A stretch of 64,000 nt of DNA from Candidatus Poseidoniaceae archaeon (lineage in GTDB: Archaea; Thermoplasmatota; Poseidoniia; Poseidoniales; Poseidoniaceae), in NCBI GenBank assembly GCA_938075675.1, contig CALJHE010000006.1:124001-188000 (forward strand), read 5' to 3'. Of the stretch, positions 32,296 to 41,540 are shown in pieces. Position 1 is the first letter of the stretch, and the number at the start of each line of letters is the position of its first letter. Under the pieces are notes generated by a model that had not been told where the DNA came from, ran no database searches, and saw only the letters and a program-made list of their open reading frames with translations. Made by a program: the position numbers and the translations under genes.

Positions 32296-35200
32296 ATGGA
32301 GGTGGGCTTGAAGGCTCTGAGCCCCATGCTACGCGAGACAGCCCCCCGCCGAACCGCTTTAACCGTCTTCCTTGTTTTGATGTTCCTTTTCGCAGATTTA
32401 CTTCTGCCTCAGTCTATCGATTTTGAAAAGGAACTTGACGATGAACCTCGTATATCTTACGTTACTTCAACGGATACAGTACTGTCTGATACCTACATCA
32501 TGGAGGCAAACCCTTCAAACAACTACAATGCATCCGCAACAGGTTTTCTTGGAACTTCTATGGATGGATACGAATCAAGAATACTACTTGATTTTGCAAT
32601 GAATTTTTCGTCGGCAGACTCGATACAGTCGGCAACTTTGAACATTGTTTGTGATGCAAGTTCTTCATCTGCAGCAACAATGAACATTTATGCGGCATCA
32701 TCGAATTCATGGAATTCGAGCACAGTCTCCTGGTATCAGTTCGACATGGGTATGCCATGGGGCGAAGCAGGTGCTGATGGCGCAAACGACCGAAGTTCTT
32801 GGGAACCGCCTTTTAGAGCGATGACCAATGGCACATATTCGCTCAACGTCACAGCGTTCGCACAGGAAGCTGCCTCGAACAACGAATCCCATTTTGGCGT
32901 TCTGCTTTCTGGCCTTGGTTCACACTTTGAGTGCAAGATGTCAGAATCATTCCCCGTAACTGACCGTCCCGAACTCGTCATGGTTACCTCCTCAACTGCA
33001 GCAGGAAACGGTGGCTCAGTTACCTCCAACTTTGCTACAGATGGAATGCCATTGATGGCCGGCGGCCTCGTCTTGGCGGCAGATACAGCTCCTACTCTGT
33101 CCTATGAGTCACTCATTGGGGCACATGTGGAATTCCAACTTTCCCTCGATTCTACTTTCAAAGATTACAACGATTTGGATTGGCATTATTCAACACTCAG
33201 GAACAGTTTCTCAACCACAAGTTCCAGCGGAACATACACCGTTCCATCATCTGACCGTTTCGACAACGGAACTCGTATATTCTACCGAGTTCGCAGCGTT
33301 GATACAACCGATACACTCAGCGAATGGTCGTCAACCGAAAGTTTCCTTCTGCCGTCTCACACTGTGACTGACAACGGCGACGGTACGGCCAGTATCGAAG
33401 TCTCCCGTAATCAGTTGGGTGATATCGGTACATTCATTGAAGACTCGTACTCGAACGAACTGAGCAAGAATACCAAATACGGTTCTGACAGCACACTCCA
33501 AACCAGCGTAACTTCGAACAAGGAGTCACTCATCCATCTTCGAATGGATTTGAGCCTTCTTGGGCTCCCATCAAACGCAACCATCATTGATGCTCAACTG
33601 AACTTGACTCGTGATTCGTCATCCAACGACCCGATGCTTTCGATGCACGAAATGGAGTCGACATCTTGGGTCGAGTCCGAGTTGACATGGAACCGTGAAT
33701 CAAACGCAAACGGCTGGTCTGATGGAGGGCGTGTCTATTCATCGATTGCTTCTGCGACTGGATTCAACGGTACGCAGACCAGTGATGACTATGGATTTGG
33801 ATTCACCGATGTTGCGCAGTCTTGGCTTGAAAGCGGCGATACCAATGCTTCCGAGTTCTTGATTACGGCACGTGGTAAGGACGAAGCATACTCGACGACA
33901 GGTACCAAGAGTATCTCGTTTTTCAGCACCGAAGCATCTCTTGAAGACGACCAACCCTATGTCTACATTCACTACGGATTGAACTCGGGCAATCAACTCT
34001 CATCAGTTGTACTCACTGGGCCGGCCGAAGATGCAGCAGTTTGGAACCAGTCAGGTCACAACTTCACCGCAAACCTCACCCCTTCGATAACTTGGACTCC
34101 GCCGACTTCCAACAATGAAATGATCTTGCAGATGGCGACCGATGAACAATTCCGAAATGTAGTTTTGACATCCAATACCGGCATAGAAAGCGACTTCTCT
34201 CCATCCGATGGCATCCTCAACATGACAGGTGTAAACACCCTTGCTGCAGGAAATATGTATTTCTGGAGGATGGCTTACTTGGATTCTGACGGAAGATACG
34301 GGCCATGGTCCTCTTCCAACTTCTTGGTGAGTTCACTCGAAAGTACATGGCTTGGTGGTGAGCGCTCAGAATTTAGAATGAAGCACGGTAATGGGACAAC
34401 GGATGGCCTGTACCCCGAATGTCTCGATACGTACATTGACAGCGGCACTCCAAACCAAAATTACGATGAAGAATCGAAACTTCTCGTTTCTTACAACACC
34501 TATCCGATTGAAGCAATGGCTCTACTTAATTGCAACCTGCGTTCCAATCTGCTGCCCGCTGGCTACGCTGTTGAATCGGCTCAACTCTCTATGGTCGTCG
34601 CCAATACCCCCTCAAATTCACCTCGAGTCGCCGTATGGGAAAACACCCAAAGCAATTGGACCGATAGCGGTGCCACTTGGAATTCTTACGATGGCACAAA
34701 CTCTTGGGCTACCGCTGGAGCGAAAGGCTCCGAGCGCTCTTCACTGCTCGATTCAATTCAACTCGATTCATCGTATTCAAACGGCGACCGTATCTCTTGG
34801 AACGTTACATTGGGCGTTCAAAACGCAATGCGGCAAAACAGCAGTGCAGACTTCATGATTGGTATACTCGGAGTCGGCTCGGGTTCAAACCGTGAAGTCC
34901 AACTTTATCCAGGATTTGCTGCGGATGTTCGCAAACCGGAATTGACCTTCGTTTATGTCCCAGGTTCAAACGTTGTACCTGTCGACCCATCTCCAGTCTC
35001 ACCGCTCAACGGCTCATGGTCCATGGGCACGGGTGTTGACCAAACACCGATTAAGCGACCAACGCTGGAATGGTCCTTTGGAAACGCCGCTGGTGTTGCT
35101 GGCTGGGCAGTTCAACTCGATACCACTGATTCATTCGATTCAGCATCTCTTCTCACGCGCACCTCATGGAACGATGGTGGCTTTGACTCAACCAACTTCA

Positions 35201-38200
35201 CCTACACGCCAACCTCTGATTTGGACGATGGTGCAACATGGTACTGGCGAGTTCGTGCAATTTCCGCAACCAACCAAATCGGTAACTGGTCCAACATATT
35301 CACCTTTTCAGTGCCAGACCTTACAACTTGGCAAACCTGTGTTGACGGCTCGTGTGCATCTGTAGAATTGCATCACAGAGAGGCCATGCCTGATTTGAAT
35401 TTGCCGAATTTTGTTGACACCTATGTCATACAGTCTGGTTCAGGTTCATCCAATACTTACGACACATCAACTCAACTGAAAGTTGGCGCAACCAGCAACA
35501 ATGTGCAAGCGCTCTCTCTTCTTCGAATCCCATTGAATTCTCTTCCTCAGCCAACGAATGCTCGCGTTACTGGTGCTGAATTGAATTTGTATTCTGAGTT
35601 TTCATCAGCGGTCGGTGAACCAATCGCTATCCGGCCAGTACTCCAAGCGTGGAATACTTCGGCGAATGGACTTATGTTTGACGGCGTGAACAACTGGTCG
35701 CAAGCAGGAGGGCGTGGCCTTGGAACCGACCTAGGTCCGTACGTCGACCTGCAGGATTCGGTTGCTTCCGGATGGATGAATTGGGATATCACTGAGGCCG
35801 TTCAAGCAGCACTGGATGCCGGCTCATCGACGCTTTCCTTAGCCATTTACGCTTCAAACGACATCACATCGTACTCCAATGGACCCAATGTGGTGACGTT
35901 CACTTCGACGGACGGAACATCTGCTCAGCATCCTTGGCTGAACCTCACATGGTCGAACGGTACGGGAACTGTTCCAGCCACACCCGGCATAAACGCTGGT
36001 CCATCGAACGATTCCATCTCATGGGATTCAAGTTCGCATGCATTGCTCGCAGAGGAAATGCCTCTGTTCTCATGGAATTATCCTTCATCGGTCGCTGCTG
36101 ACGCATGGCGAATACACATTTTTGCTGACTCTACGGATGATATGGCAGGTCGCTACACTTTCGATTCTCGTGATGATCCAGACTTGTTCGATTTGCCAAA
36201 CAAGACGTTCCAACCGACTTCCCCAGTTGACTACTCTCAAACGGTTCGGTGGACCGTTCAACCAATTAAGCTCGGTATGATTGGTCCTCAAAGCACCTCC
36301 ACTCTTTTCCACGTTCCAGATGTTGATTCAGCAGAAGTTGACGCTACACATGCATGGGTCTCTCTCCAAGAAGGGGCGATGGTCGAAGGAGAAGGATATC
36401 CAATGATTACATCGGACACAACACTTGACGGTGGCAATGTATTCAACAACAACGGGGCCTCAGCGGGTCTTCTTGTGGGCCGTAGCCCATCGAACAGTTT
36501 GCTTCGGACCAGTTCACTTATCGAAATAGATTTCTCGTCTTTCCCACTGCCAGCAGTTTACGAAATTACGAATGCGACTTTGACACTTACTGCTTTTTCT
36601 GGAAGCGGTGAAGTGTATGTGACCGTTTCAGAGATGATTACCAACTGGAATGAGTCATCGAGTTGGGCTTATCCAGGTAACAATTCTACCTCATGGGTTG
36701 GTGTAGGCGCATACCAATCCGCTGACTCTATGATTCCAGAGACTCACGGCTTTTGGATGAATGAAACGGCGGATTTTGAAATCAATGTTACTTCCATGCT
36801 TCAACATGCTGTTGAAAGAGGCCAAGAGAGCCTCAATATTCTATTGCAAGCTGAAGACGCTTTCGGAACCGTTGCAGGAACATACTATATCGCCAGCAGC
36901 GAGAACTCGGCCATCGATGAGCGTCCAAAACTCACGATTGGATACGAACTCACATCACCATGGAGTCCAACAAGTCCCTCAAACCTCGAACCTCTGGATG
37001 GATCCACACTTTGGAACCTTTCCTCTCCGATACCCGCTGGAGCAGAGACTGTGGAAAGCAATTGGACCTCATCATCTTCAAATCAAACGCAGTGGGTTCT
37101 TTGCGGTGCGTTCAATTCGAGAATGACAGAAGGCCTTGAATGCTTCAATTCCACCGCACTCTCCTATGATTCGGACCTCGACATCACTTGGGATGCCCAA
37201 AACCTCTCTGTTTTCGTTGAAGGTCTTGAGCAGGCTGACGAATGGAAGTATTGGCGAGTCCGTGGCGACCAAGACGACCGGATTGGTCATTGGTCAACGG
37301 TTCATAAGTTCCGTATTCCCGATGTAAAAACTTCTGATGCTTCATCTGATGGACTCGGAAATTACTCGGTAACGCTCTCACGTGGCTCGCTCTTTAGTGA
37401 AACTGGCCTCCTTCCAGCAGTTCCAGATGCTGAGATCTCATCCTCGGCTACAACCTCTCTCGGTTTATCGAGCCAACTGAATATAGGGACTTCTGCATCT
37501 GGAACCGGTGAAAGTCAAGTTCTGCTTGAATTCGATTTGAGTTCGCTTCCATGGCCCGCTGCAATAACGCCAACATCGATGCTTCTCAGTTTGTACCGAA
37601 CCAGCGTGACTGGTACTTCAGCAACAACAGTGTCAGTACATGCATGTTCACCGTTTGTTGAAGCAACCGTCAACTGGAGCACGAATGTATCGTGTCAAAA
37701 CAGTGAAATTACTCGTTCGACTCTCACTTTGAGCCCTGCTTCTGGTTGGGCTTCTTGGGATCTGACAAGTCTAGCGCAGAGCAACATCGCCAATGGAAAC
37801 CTCACCATGACCATCTTGCTGAAGACTGTTGGTGCACCTGCGACAAACCATGCTTTCTACTCGTCAGATGGAAGTAATTCACTCCTAAGACCGAAGCTCG
37901 TTATCGATTATGTGGACAATGTTAACGGCGTATTACCACCTGCTCAGCCAACACTTAACACGCCTCAAGATGGTTCAGTACTCTACAATGTGTCTGGCTC
38001 AGTTCTCGAATCGAACGACCGTCCAGTTCTTGTGTGGTCTCCAGTATCGGGCGCCACTGGCTACATTCTGACCATCGCTAATGAAACTGGTGTCGTCAAA
38101 TACAATTCATTGGATTCCTCGGAAATTACCGGAACGACCTTCCGCTTTGCCAACTCACTACCGAGCGGTGAAGTGTTTACATGGTGGGTTCAAGGCATTA

Positions 38201-41200
38201 ATCAATCCATACCTGGTCCGTCTTCATCACGATGGACCTTCGCTATCGGCGCTCCAAACCATGTCGATAATGGTGATTTGACTTTCACATACACCTTCCA
38301 AACGGGCAGTGAAGTCTCACAGTTTGGGCACACCAACATTCGCGAAACACATCTCAACGAGGCAGAACCAACGATGAATTTCGGTGATTCCAGCATTGTT
38401 GAGATTGGAACTGGCTTTGGACCAAACTCTGGGATGCAGTCTCATCTCACCTTTGCTTTGGATAATGGACAAGTTCCTCTCGCTGCGTATTCAAACATTC
38501 ATTCAGCAAGCGCAGGATTCTACCTTGATTCTTGGACGCCAACCGGTGGTGCAACAGAGATGACATTCAGCGTCCATCGAATTATCAACTCTCAATGGGC
38601 ACAATACTCGTCAACTTGGAACGCGTCATCAAGTTCTGCTTCTGGCGCATGGGGTGCACCTGGGATGCAGGCGGGCGTTGATTACGATGCCACGCCAATC
38701 TCAACGTTTGTTGAGACGAACTTGAATGAGAACCGATGGATTTGGTTTGATATTGGTGTGAGCGGTATGCTCATCGATAACGACAACTCTTGGATTATCA
38801 TCGGAACTCCAAATCAGGGGACTCTCTTAGGAGAGTTCTATTCAAGCGAATATTCGATTTCCGACATGCGTCCTAAGATTCTGCTCAACCACACGAATGT
38901 AACGACAATTTCAGTTTCTCCGACCGCACCTACGACGGACGCTGACACAAGTGTATCGTTCTCGAATGTTGTGTACGACCATCTTAACATGGCAGCAGGT
39001 GCTCCAATCGTCTGGAGTGCAAGCAACGGCTCGATCACACAAGCTGGCGTATTCACGCCGTATGCAACAGGCCAACACACCGTCTCTGCATGCTTTGGCA
39101 TCATTTGTGCCAGTGAAACAGTAACGGTCACACCCGGTGCGCCTGTTGAATTGGTTGTGACACCTGAGACTGCAACAATTACCGCAGATCAATCCTTGCA
39201 AATCATGGCATATGTTATCGATCAATTTGGTAATACTGTGCCCGGTCAGACCATTGCCTATCTTCCAAGCAACGGAAGCATGGACTCGTCAACAGAAGGT
39301 TTGTTCTTGCCGGTAGGGGCTGGAACTCAAACCGTCGATGTGACTTGGAACGGTGTCATGATGACACCACAGACCATCTCAGTGTCTGTTCTTGTTGAGA
39401 CTGGTATTCCGGCCTATTTCGTTCTCGAGGGTTGCCAAGGTACGGTACCCGCTGGAATTCTTTGTGCAGTCACGCATACGCTTTACGACCAATTTGGAAA
39501 CGAAATCATCGATGACTCGGAGGCTGGAGACTTCACGTGGACAACCACGAATGGTAATTACAGCGAGACAACGGATGAGTACTTCCCAGACCACGTCGGT
39601 GATTGGTACCTCAACTTGACATCGACTTCCGGTGCATACGGCTCACTGGCAATCAGCGTCGGTCATGGCCAAATGGCAAGTCTCGAATTGGATGCTTCGT
39701 CAACATCCATCACAGCAGATGAACAAGTTTGGATTAACACGACTCGCATTGACATTCGTGGAAACCGACTGCCAGTTCTTCTTGAACTCGACAACTGGAT
39801 TACTCCACAGGACAGCCAATTGTTACCAGGTGCTCCAGCTATTTGGTCACCGACCTCTCGAGGTGCTAAGATTATCCAGGCCACGTACGAAACAATCTCT
39901 TCTGAAATAACCATCACCGTTGAAGAAGGTGCAATTGTTTCTCTTATCCTTCTTGTCGATAATGATGTAGCAACTTGGGAAAATTTCGATATCACCGCAG
40001 ACGATCTCTTCGATGTGAAGGTCAAAGCGTACGACCAAAAAGACAACCGTTGGATTGTGTCTGCGAATTGGAGTTTGGCTCATCCGGAATGGACCTCACA
40101 ATCTGCTCTGGAGCAGTTGCAAGGAGACGAGACCACATTTGTTCCATACCTCGCTTCAACTGAACACTACACCATTACCGCCGAATATTACGATGGAGTC
40201 ACTTTCCATGAGGTGAGCATCAATGTTACAGTTGCACACGGCGATTTGAATTCAGTCACACTTACTGCAACCGGCAGCGATGGCTTAGCAAACACTGTCT
40301 TCGACATTACTTCTGATGAACACATCGACTTTACATCGGCTCTCGCCGATTTGGACATGAACCCAATCGACCCTTCAATTCTTGAATGGTATCTCAAGAA
40401 CACCGACACCGGTGTCTCTACCGTAATCACCGATGAATTGGTTGCGAACAACATGCGCTGGGATGCTTCTGCGGTTGGCAATTGGTCGATTTCAGCATCT
40501 GCTATCAGCGACTCAGGATACAACATCAGCGACGCTGTTGCCGTTTCAGTCGTTCATGGAGAGGCTGTCAATGTGAATGCAGATCTCGATACCACGACCC
40601 AAACAGCAGGAGAAGAAATCACCATGGTTGTTACTGGAACTGATTCAGATGGCAACACATTCCCACAAATTGTAGAATGGTTGGAAAACGATGTAACAGT
40701 TGAGAACATCACAGCCGGGGAAAACGAAGGGACATATGTCTACTTGGCGACCACAGCCGGTGAACATACGCTGAAGTACACGACAGGGTCCACAGACTCT
40801 ACGCTTGTAATCACTGTTGAAGCACAACGTATCGTTGATTCATTGGATATCCAAATATCCTCACAATCAGTGGACCAACTCTCGAACTTTACGGTGACCG
40901 TCAAAGCCTTTGACGTGTATCTCAATCAAATTGAAGTCCCACCGAGTGCGGATGTAGACGCCACAGGTCGAGCAGAAGTATCGCAGCAAGGGCCTGGTGT
41001 TTGGAACGTTATCACGCTTGATGATGGCACAGTAACGGTGACGATTACCGCAGGTAAAGTCTCAGAAGAAAGAAACATCGAAGTTGAAGGCAACTTTGCT
41101 GGTTTCTTCAAGGCAGGTGGACCACTCTACTATGTTGGAGCAGGACTTCTCGGAATTGTTAGTATCGTCATTGTCGGGCTATTATTCTCAATGCTTCGCG

Positions 41201-41499
41201 GAGGCGAATCCGGTTACGATGACGACGATGATGAGTACGACGACGACGATGATGAGTACGACGATGACGACGATTCAAACACCCCTCGGGCTGCAACTTC
41301 AGGTCCAACAGGCCCTGCACCTGGACCATCAGGCCCCGCTCCAGAACAGAAAGAAGTGCCAGAAATTGTGCAAGAAGACACGGCATGGCAAGTTGATCAT
41401 CGAGTCGACGATGAAGGCACGGAATGGGCAGAGGATGAAAATGGCACATGGTGGTATCGCCAAGAAGGCGACACCGATTGGGGCGAATGGAAGGATTGA
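32296..41499 (+). CDS. Giant membrane-anchored surface protein with seven DNRLRE/fibronectin-like units and Ig-like repeats
   Basis: About 3,067 aa. Signal peptide TALTVFLVLMFLFADLL (about 28-45). Residues of about 65-2200 contain seven recurrences of a DNRLRE-type domain (DTYI-like start, then LL(E/R)FDLSSLP and the A.L.L strand), beginning near residues 65, 378, 709, 1039, 1361, 1705 and 2012, each followed by a fibronectin-III-like region (YWRVRAI...GNWSN...F.VP). From about 2200 to 2920 are Ig-like (BIG-type) repeats with a DQFGN motif. A membrane helix (YYVGAGLLGIVSIVIVGLLF) precedes a D-rich tract and a Trp-rich C-terminus (GTWWYRQEGDTDWGEW). DNRLRE domains occur in secreted polysaccharide- and surface-binding proteins. 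Start at ATG 32296; ATG 32326 is an alternative. Confidence 0.85.
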   Translation: MEVGLKALSPMLRETAPRRTALTVFLVLMFLFADLLLPQSIDFEKELDDEPRISYVTSTDTVLSDTYIMEANPSNNYNASATGFLGTSMDGYESRILLDFAMNFSSADSIQSATLNIVCDASSSSAATMNIYAASSNSWNSSTVSWYQFDMGMPWGEAGADGANDRSSWEPPFRAMTNGTYSLNVTAFAQEAASNNESHFGVLLSGLGSHFECKMSESFPVTDRPELVMVTSSTAAGNGGSVTSNFATDGMPLMAGGLVLAADTAPTLSYESLIGAHVEFQLSLDSTFKDYNDLDWHYSTLRNSFSTTSSSGTYTVPSSDRFDNGTRIFYRVRSVDTTDTLSEWSSTESFLLPSHTVTDNGDGTASIEVSRNQLGDIGTFIEDSYSNELSKNTKYGSDSTLQTSVTSNKESLIHLRMDLSLLGLPSNATIIDAQLNLTRDSSSNDPMLSMHEMESTSWVESELTWNRESNANGWSDGGRVYSSIASATGFNGTQTSDDYGFGFTDVAQSWLESGDTNASEFLITARGKDEAYSTTGTKSISFFSTEASLEDDQPYVYIHYGLNSGNQLSSVVLTGPAEDAAVWNQSGHNFTANLTPSITWTPPTSNNEMILQMATDEQFRNVVLTSNTGIESDFSPSDGILNMTGVNTLAAGNMYFWRMAYLDSDGRYGPWSSSNFLVSSLESTWLGGERSEFRMKHGNGTTDGLYPECLDTYIDSGTPNQNYDEESKLLVSYNTYPIEAMALLNCNLRSNLLPAGYAVESAQLSMVVANTPSNSPRVAVWENTQSNWTDSGATWNSYDGTNSWATAGAKGSERSSLLDSIQLDSSYSNGDRISWNVTLGVQNAMRQNSSADFMIGILGVGSGSNREVQLYPGFAADVRKPELTFVYVPGSNVVPVDPSPVSPLNGSWSMGTGVDQTPIKRPTLEWSFGNAAGVAGWAVQLDTTDSFDSASLLTRTSWNDGGFDSTNFTYTPTSDLDDGATWYWRVRAISATNQIGNWSNIFTFSVPDLTTWQTCVDGSCASVELHHREAMPDLNLPNFVDTYVIQSGSGSSNTYDTSTQLKVGATSNNVQALSLLRIPLNSLPQPTNARVTGAELNLYSEFSSAVGEPIAIRPVLQAWNTSANGLMFDGVNNWSQAGGRGLGTDLGPYVDLQDSVASGWMNWDITEAVQAALDAGSSTLSLAIYASNDITSYSNGPNVVTFTSTDGTSAQHPWLNLTWSNGTGTVPATPGINAGPSNDSISWDSSSHALLAEEMPLFSWNYPSSVAADAWRIHIFADSTDDMAGRYTFDSRDDPDLFDLPNKTFQPTSPVDYSQTVRWTVQPIKLGMIGPQSTSTLFHVPDVDSAEVDATHAWVSLQEGAMVEGEGYPMITSDTTLDGGNVFNNNGASAGLLVGRSPSNSLLRTSSLIEIDFSSFPLPAVYEITNATLTLTAFSGSGEVYVTVSEMITNWNESSSWAYPGNNSTSWVGVGAYQSADSMIPETHGFWMNETADFEINVTSMLQHAVERGQESLNILLQAEDAFGTVAGTYYIASSENSAIDERPKLTIGYELTSPWSPTSPSNLEPLDGSTLWNLSSPIPAGAETVESNWTSSSSNQTQWVLCGAFNSRMTEGLECFNSTALSYDSDLDITWDAQNLSVFVEGLEQADEWKYWRVRGDQDDRIGHWSTVHKFRIPDVKTSDASSDGLGNYSVTLSRGSLFSETGLLPAVPDAEISSSATTSLGLSSQLNIGTSASGTGESQVLLEFDLSSLPWPAAITPTSMLLSLYRTSVTGTSATTVSVHACSPFVEATVNWSTNVSCQNSEITRSTLTLSPASGWASWDLTSLAQSNIANGNLTMTILLKTVGAPATNHAFYSSDGSNSLLRPKLVIDYVDNVNGVLPPAQPTLNTPQDGSVLYNVSGSVLESNDRPVLVWSPVSGATGYILTIANETGVVKYNSLDSSEITGTTFRFANSLPSGEVFTWWVQGINQSIPGPSSSRWTFAIGAPNHVDNGDLTFTYTFQTGSEVSQFGHTNIRETHLNEAEPTMNFGDSSIVEIGTGFGPNSGMQSHLTFALDNGQVPLAAYSNIHSASAGFYLDSWTPTGGATEMTFSVHRIINSQWAQYSSTWNASSSSASGAWGAPGMQAGVDYDATPISTFVETNLNENRWIWFDIGVSGMLIDNDNSWIIIGTPNQGTLLGEFYSSEYSISDMRPKILLNHTNVTTISVSPTAPTTDADTSVSFSNVVYDHLNMAAGAPIVWSASNGSITQAGVFTPYATGQHTVSACFGIICASETVTVTPGAPVELVVTPETATITADQSLQIMAYVIDQFGNTVPGQTIAYLPSNGSMDSSTEGLFLPVGAGTQTVDVTWNGVMMTPQTISVSVLVETGIPAYFVLEGCQGTVPAGILCAVTHTLYDQFGNEIIDDSEAGDFTWTTTNGNYSETTDEYFPDHVGDWYLNLTSTSGAYGSLAISVGHGQMASLELDASSTSITADEQVWINTTRIDIRGNRLPVLLELDNWITPQDSQLLPGAPAIWSPTSRGAKIIQATYETISSEITITVEEGAIVSLILLVDNDVATWENFDITADDLFDVKVKAYDQKDNRWIVSANWSLAHPEWTSQSALEQLQGDETTFVPYLASTEHYTITAEYYDGVTFHEVSINVTVAHGDLNSVTLTATGSDGLANTVFDITSDEHIDFTSALADLDMNPIDPSILEWYLKNTDTGVSTVITDELVANNMRWDASAVGNWSISASAISDSGYNISDAVAVSVVHGEAVNVNADLDTTTQTAGEEITMVVTGTDSDGNTFPQIVEWLENDVTVENITAGENEGTYVYLATTAGEHTLKYTTGSTDSTLVITVEAQRIVDSLDIQISSQSVDQLSNFTVTVKAFDVYLNQIEVPPSADVDATGRAEVSQQGPGVWNVITLDDGTVTVTITAGKVSEERNIEVEGNFAGFFKAGGPLYYVGAGLLGIVSIVIVGLLFSMLRGGESGYDDDDDEYDDDDDEYDDDDDSNTPRAATSGPTGPAPGPSGPAPEQKEVPEIVQEDTAWQVDHRVDDEGTEWAEDENGTWWYRQEGDTDWGEWKD
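41218..41274 (+). repeat. 21-bp tandem repeat encoding an Asp-rich cytoplasmic tract
   Basis: Two full units (41218-41238 and 41239-41259) and a partial third (41260-41274) of GAY-GAY-GAC-GAT-GAT-GAG-TAC encode DDDDDEY twice and then DDDDD, immediately after the membrane helix of the surface protein. The number of units is likely to vary between strains. Confidence 0.85.
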
Positions 41500-41540
41500 A
41501 CAGCAAATCATTGATACACATTGACGAGGAAGTTGAGCAC

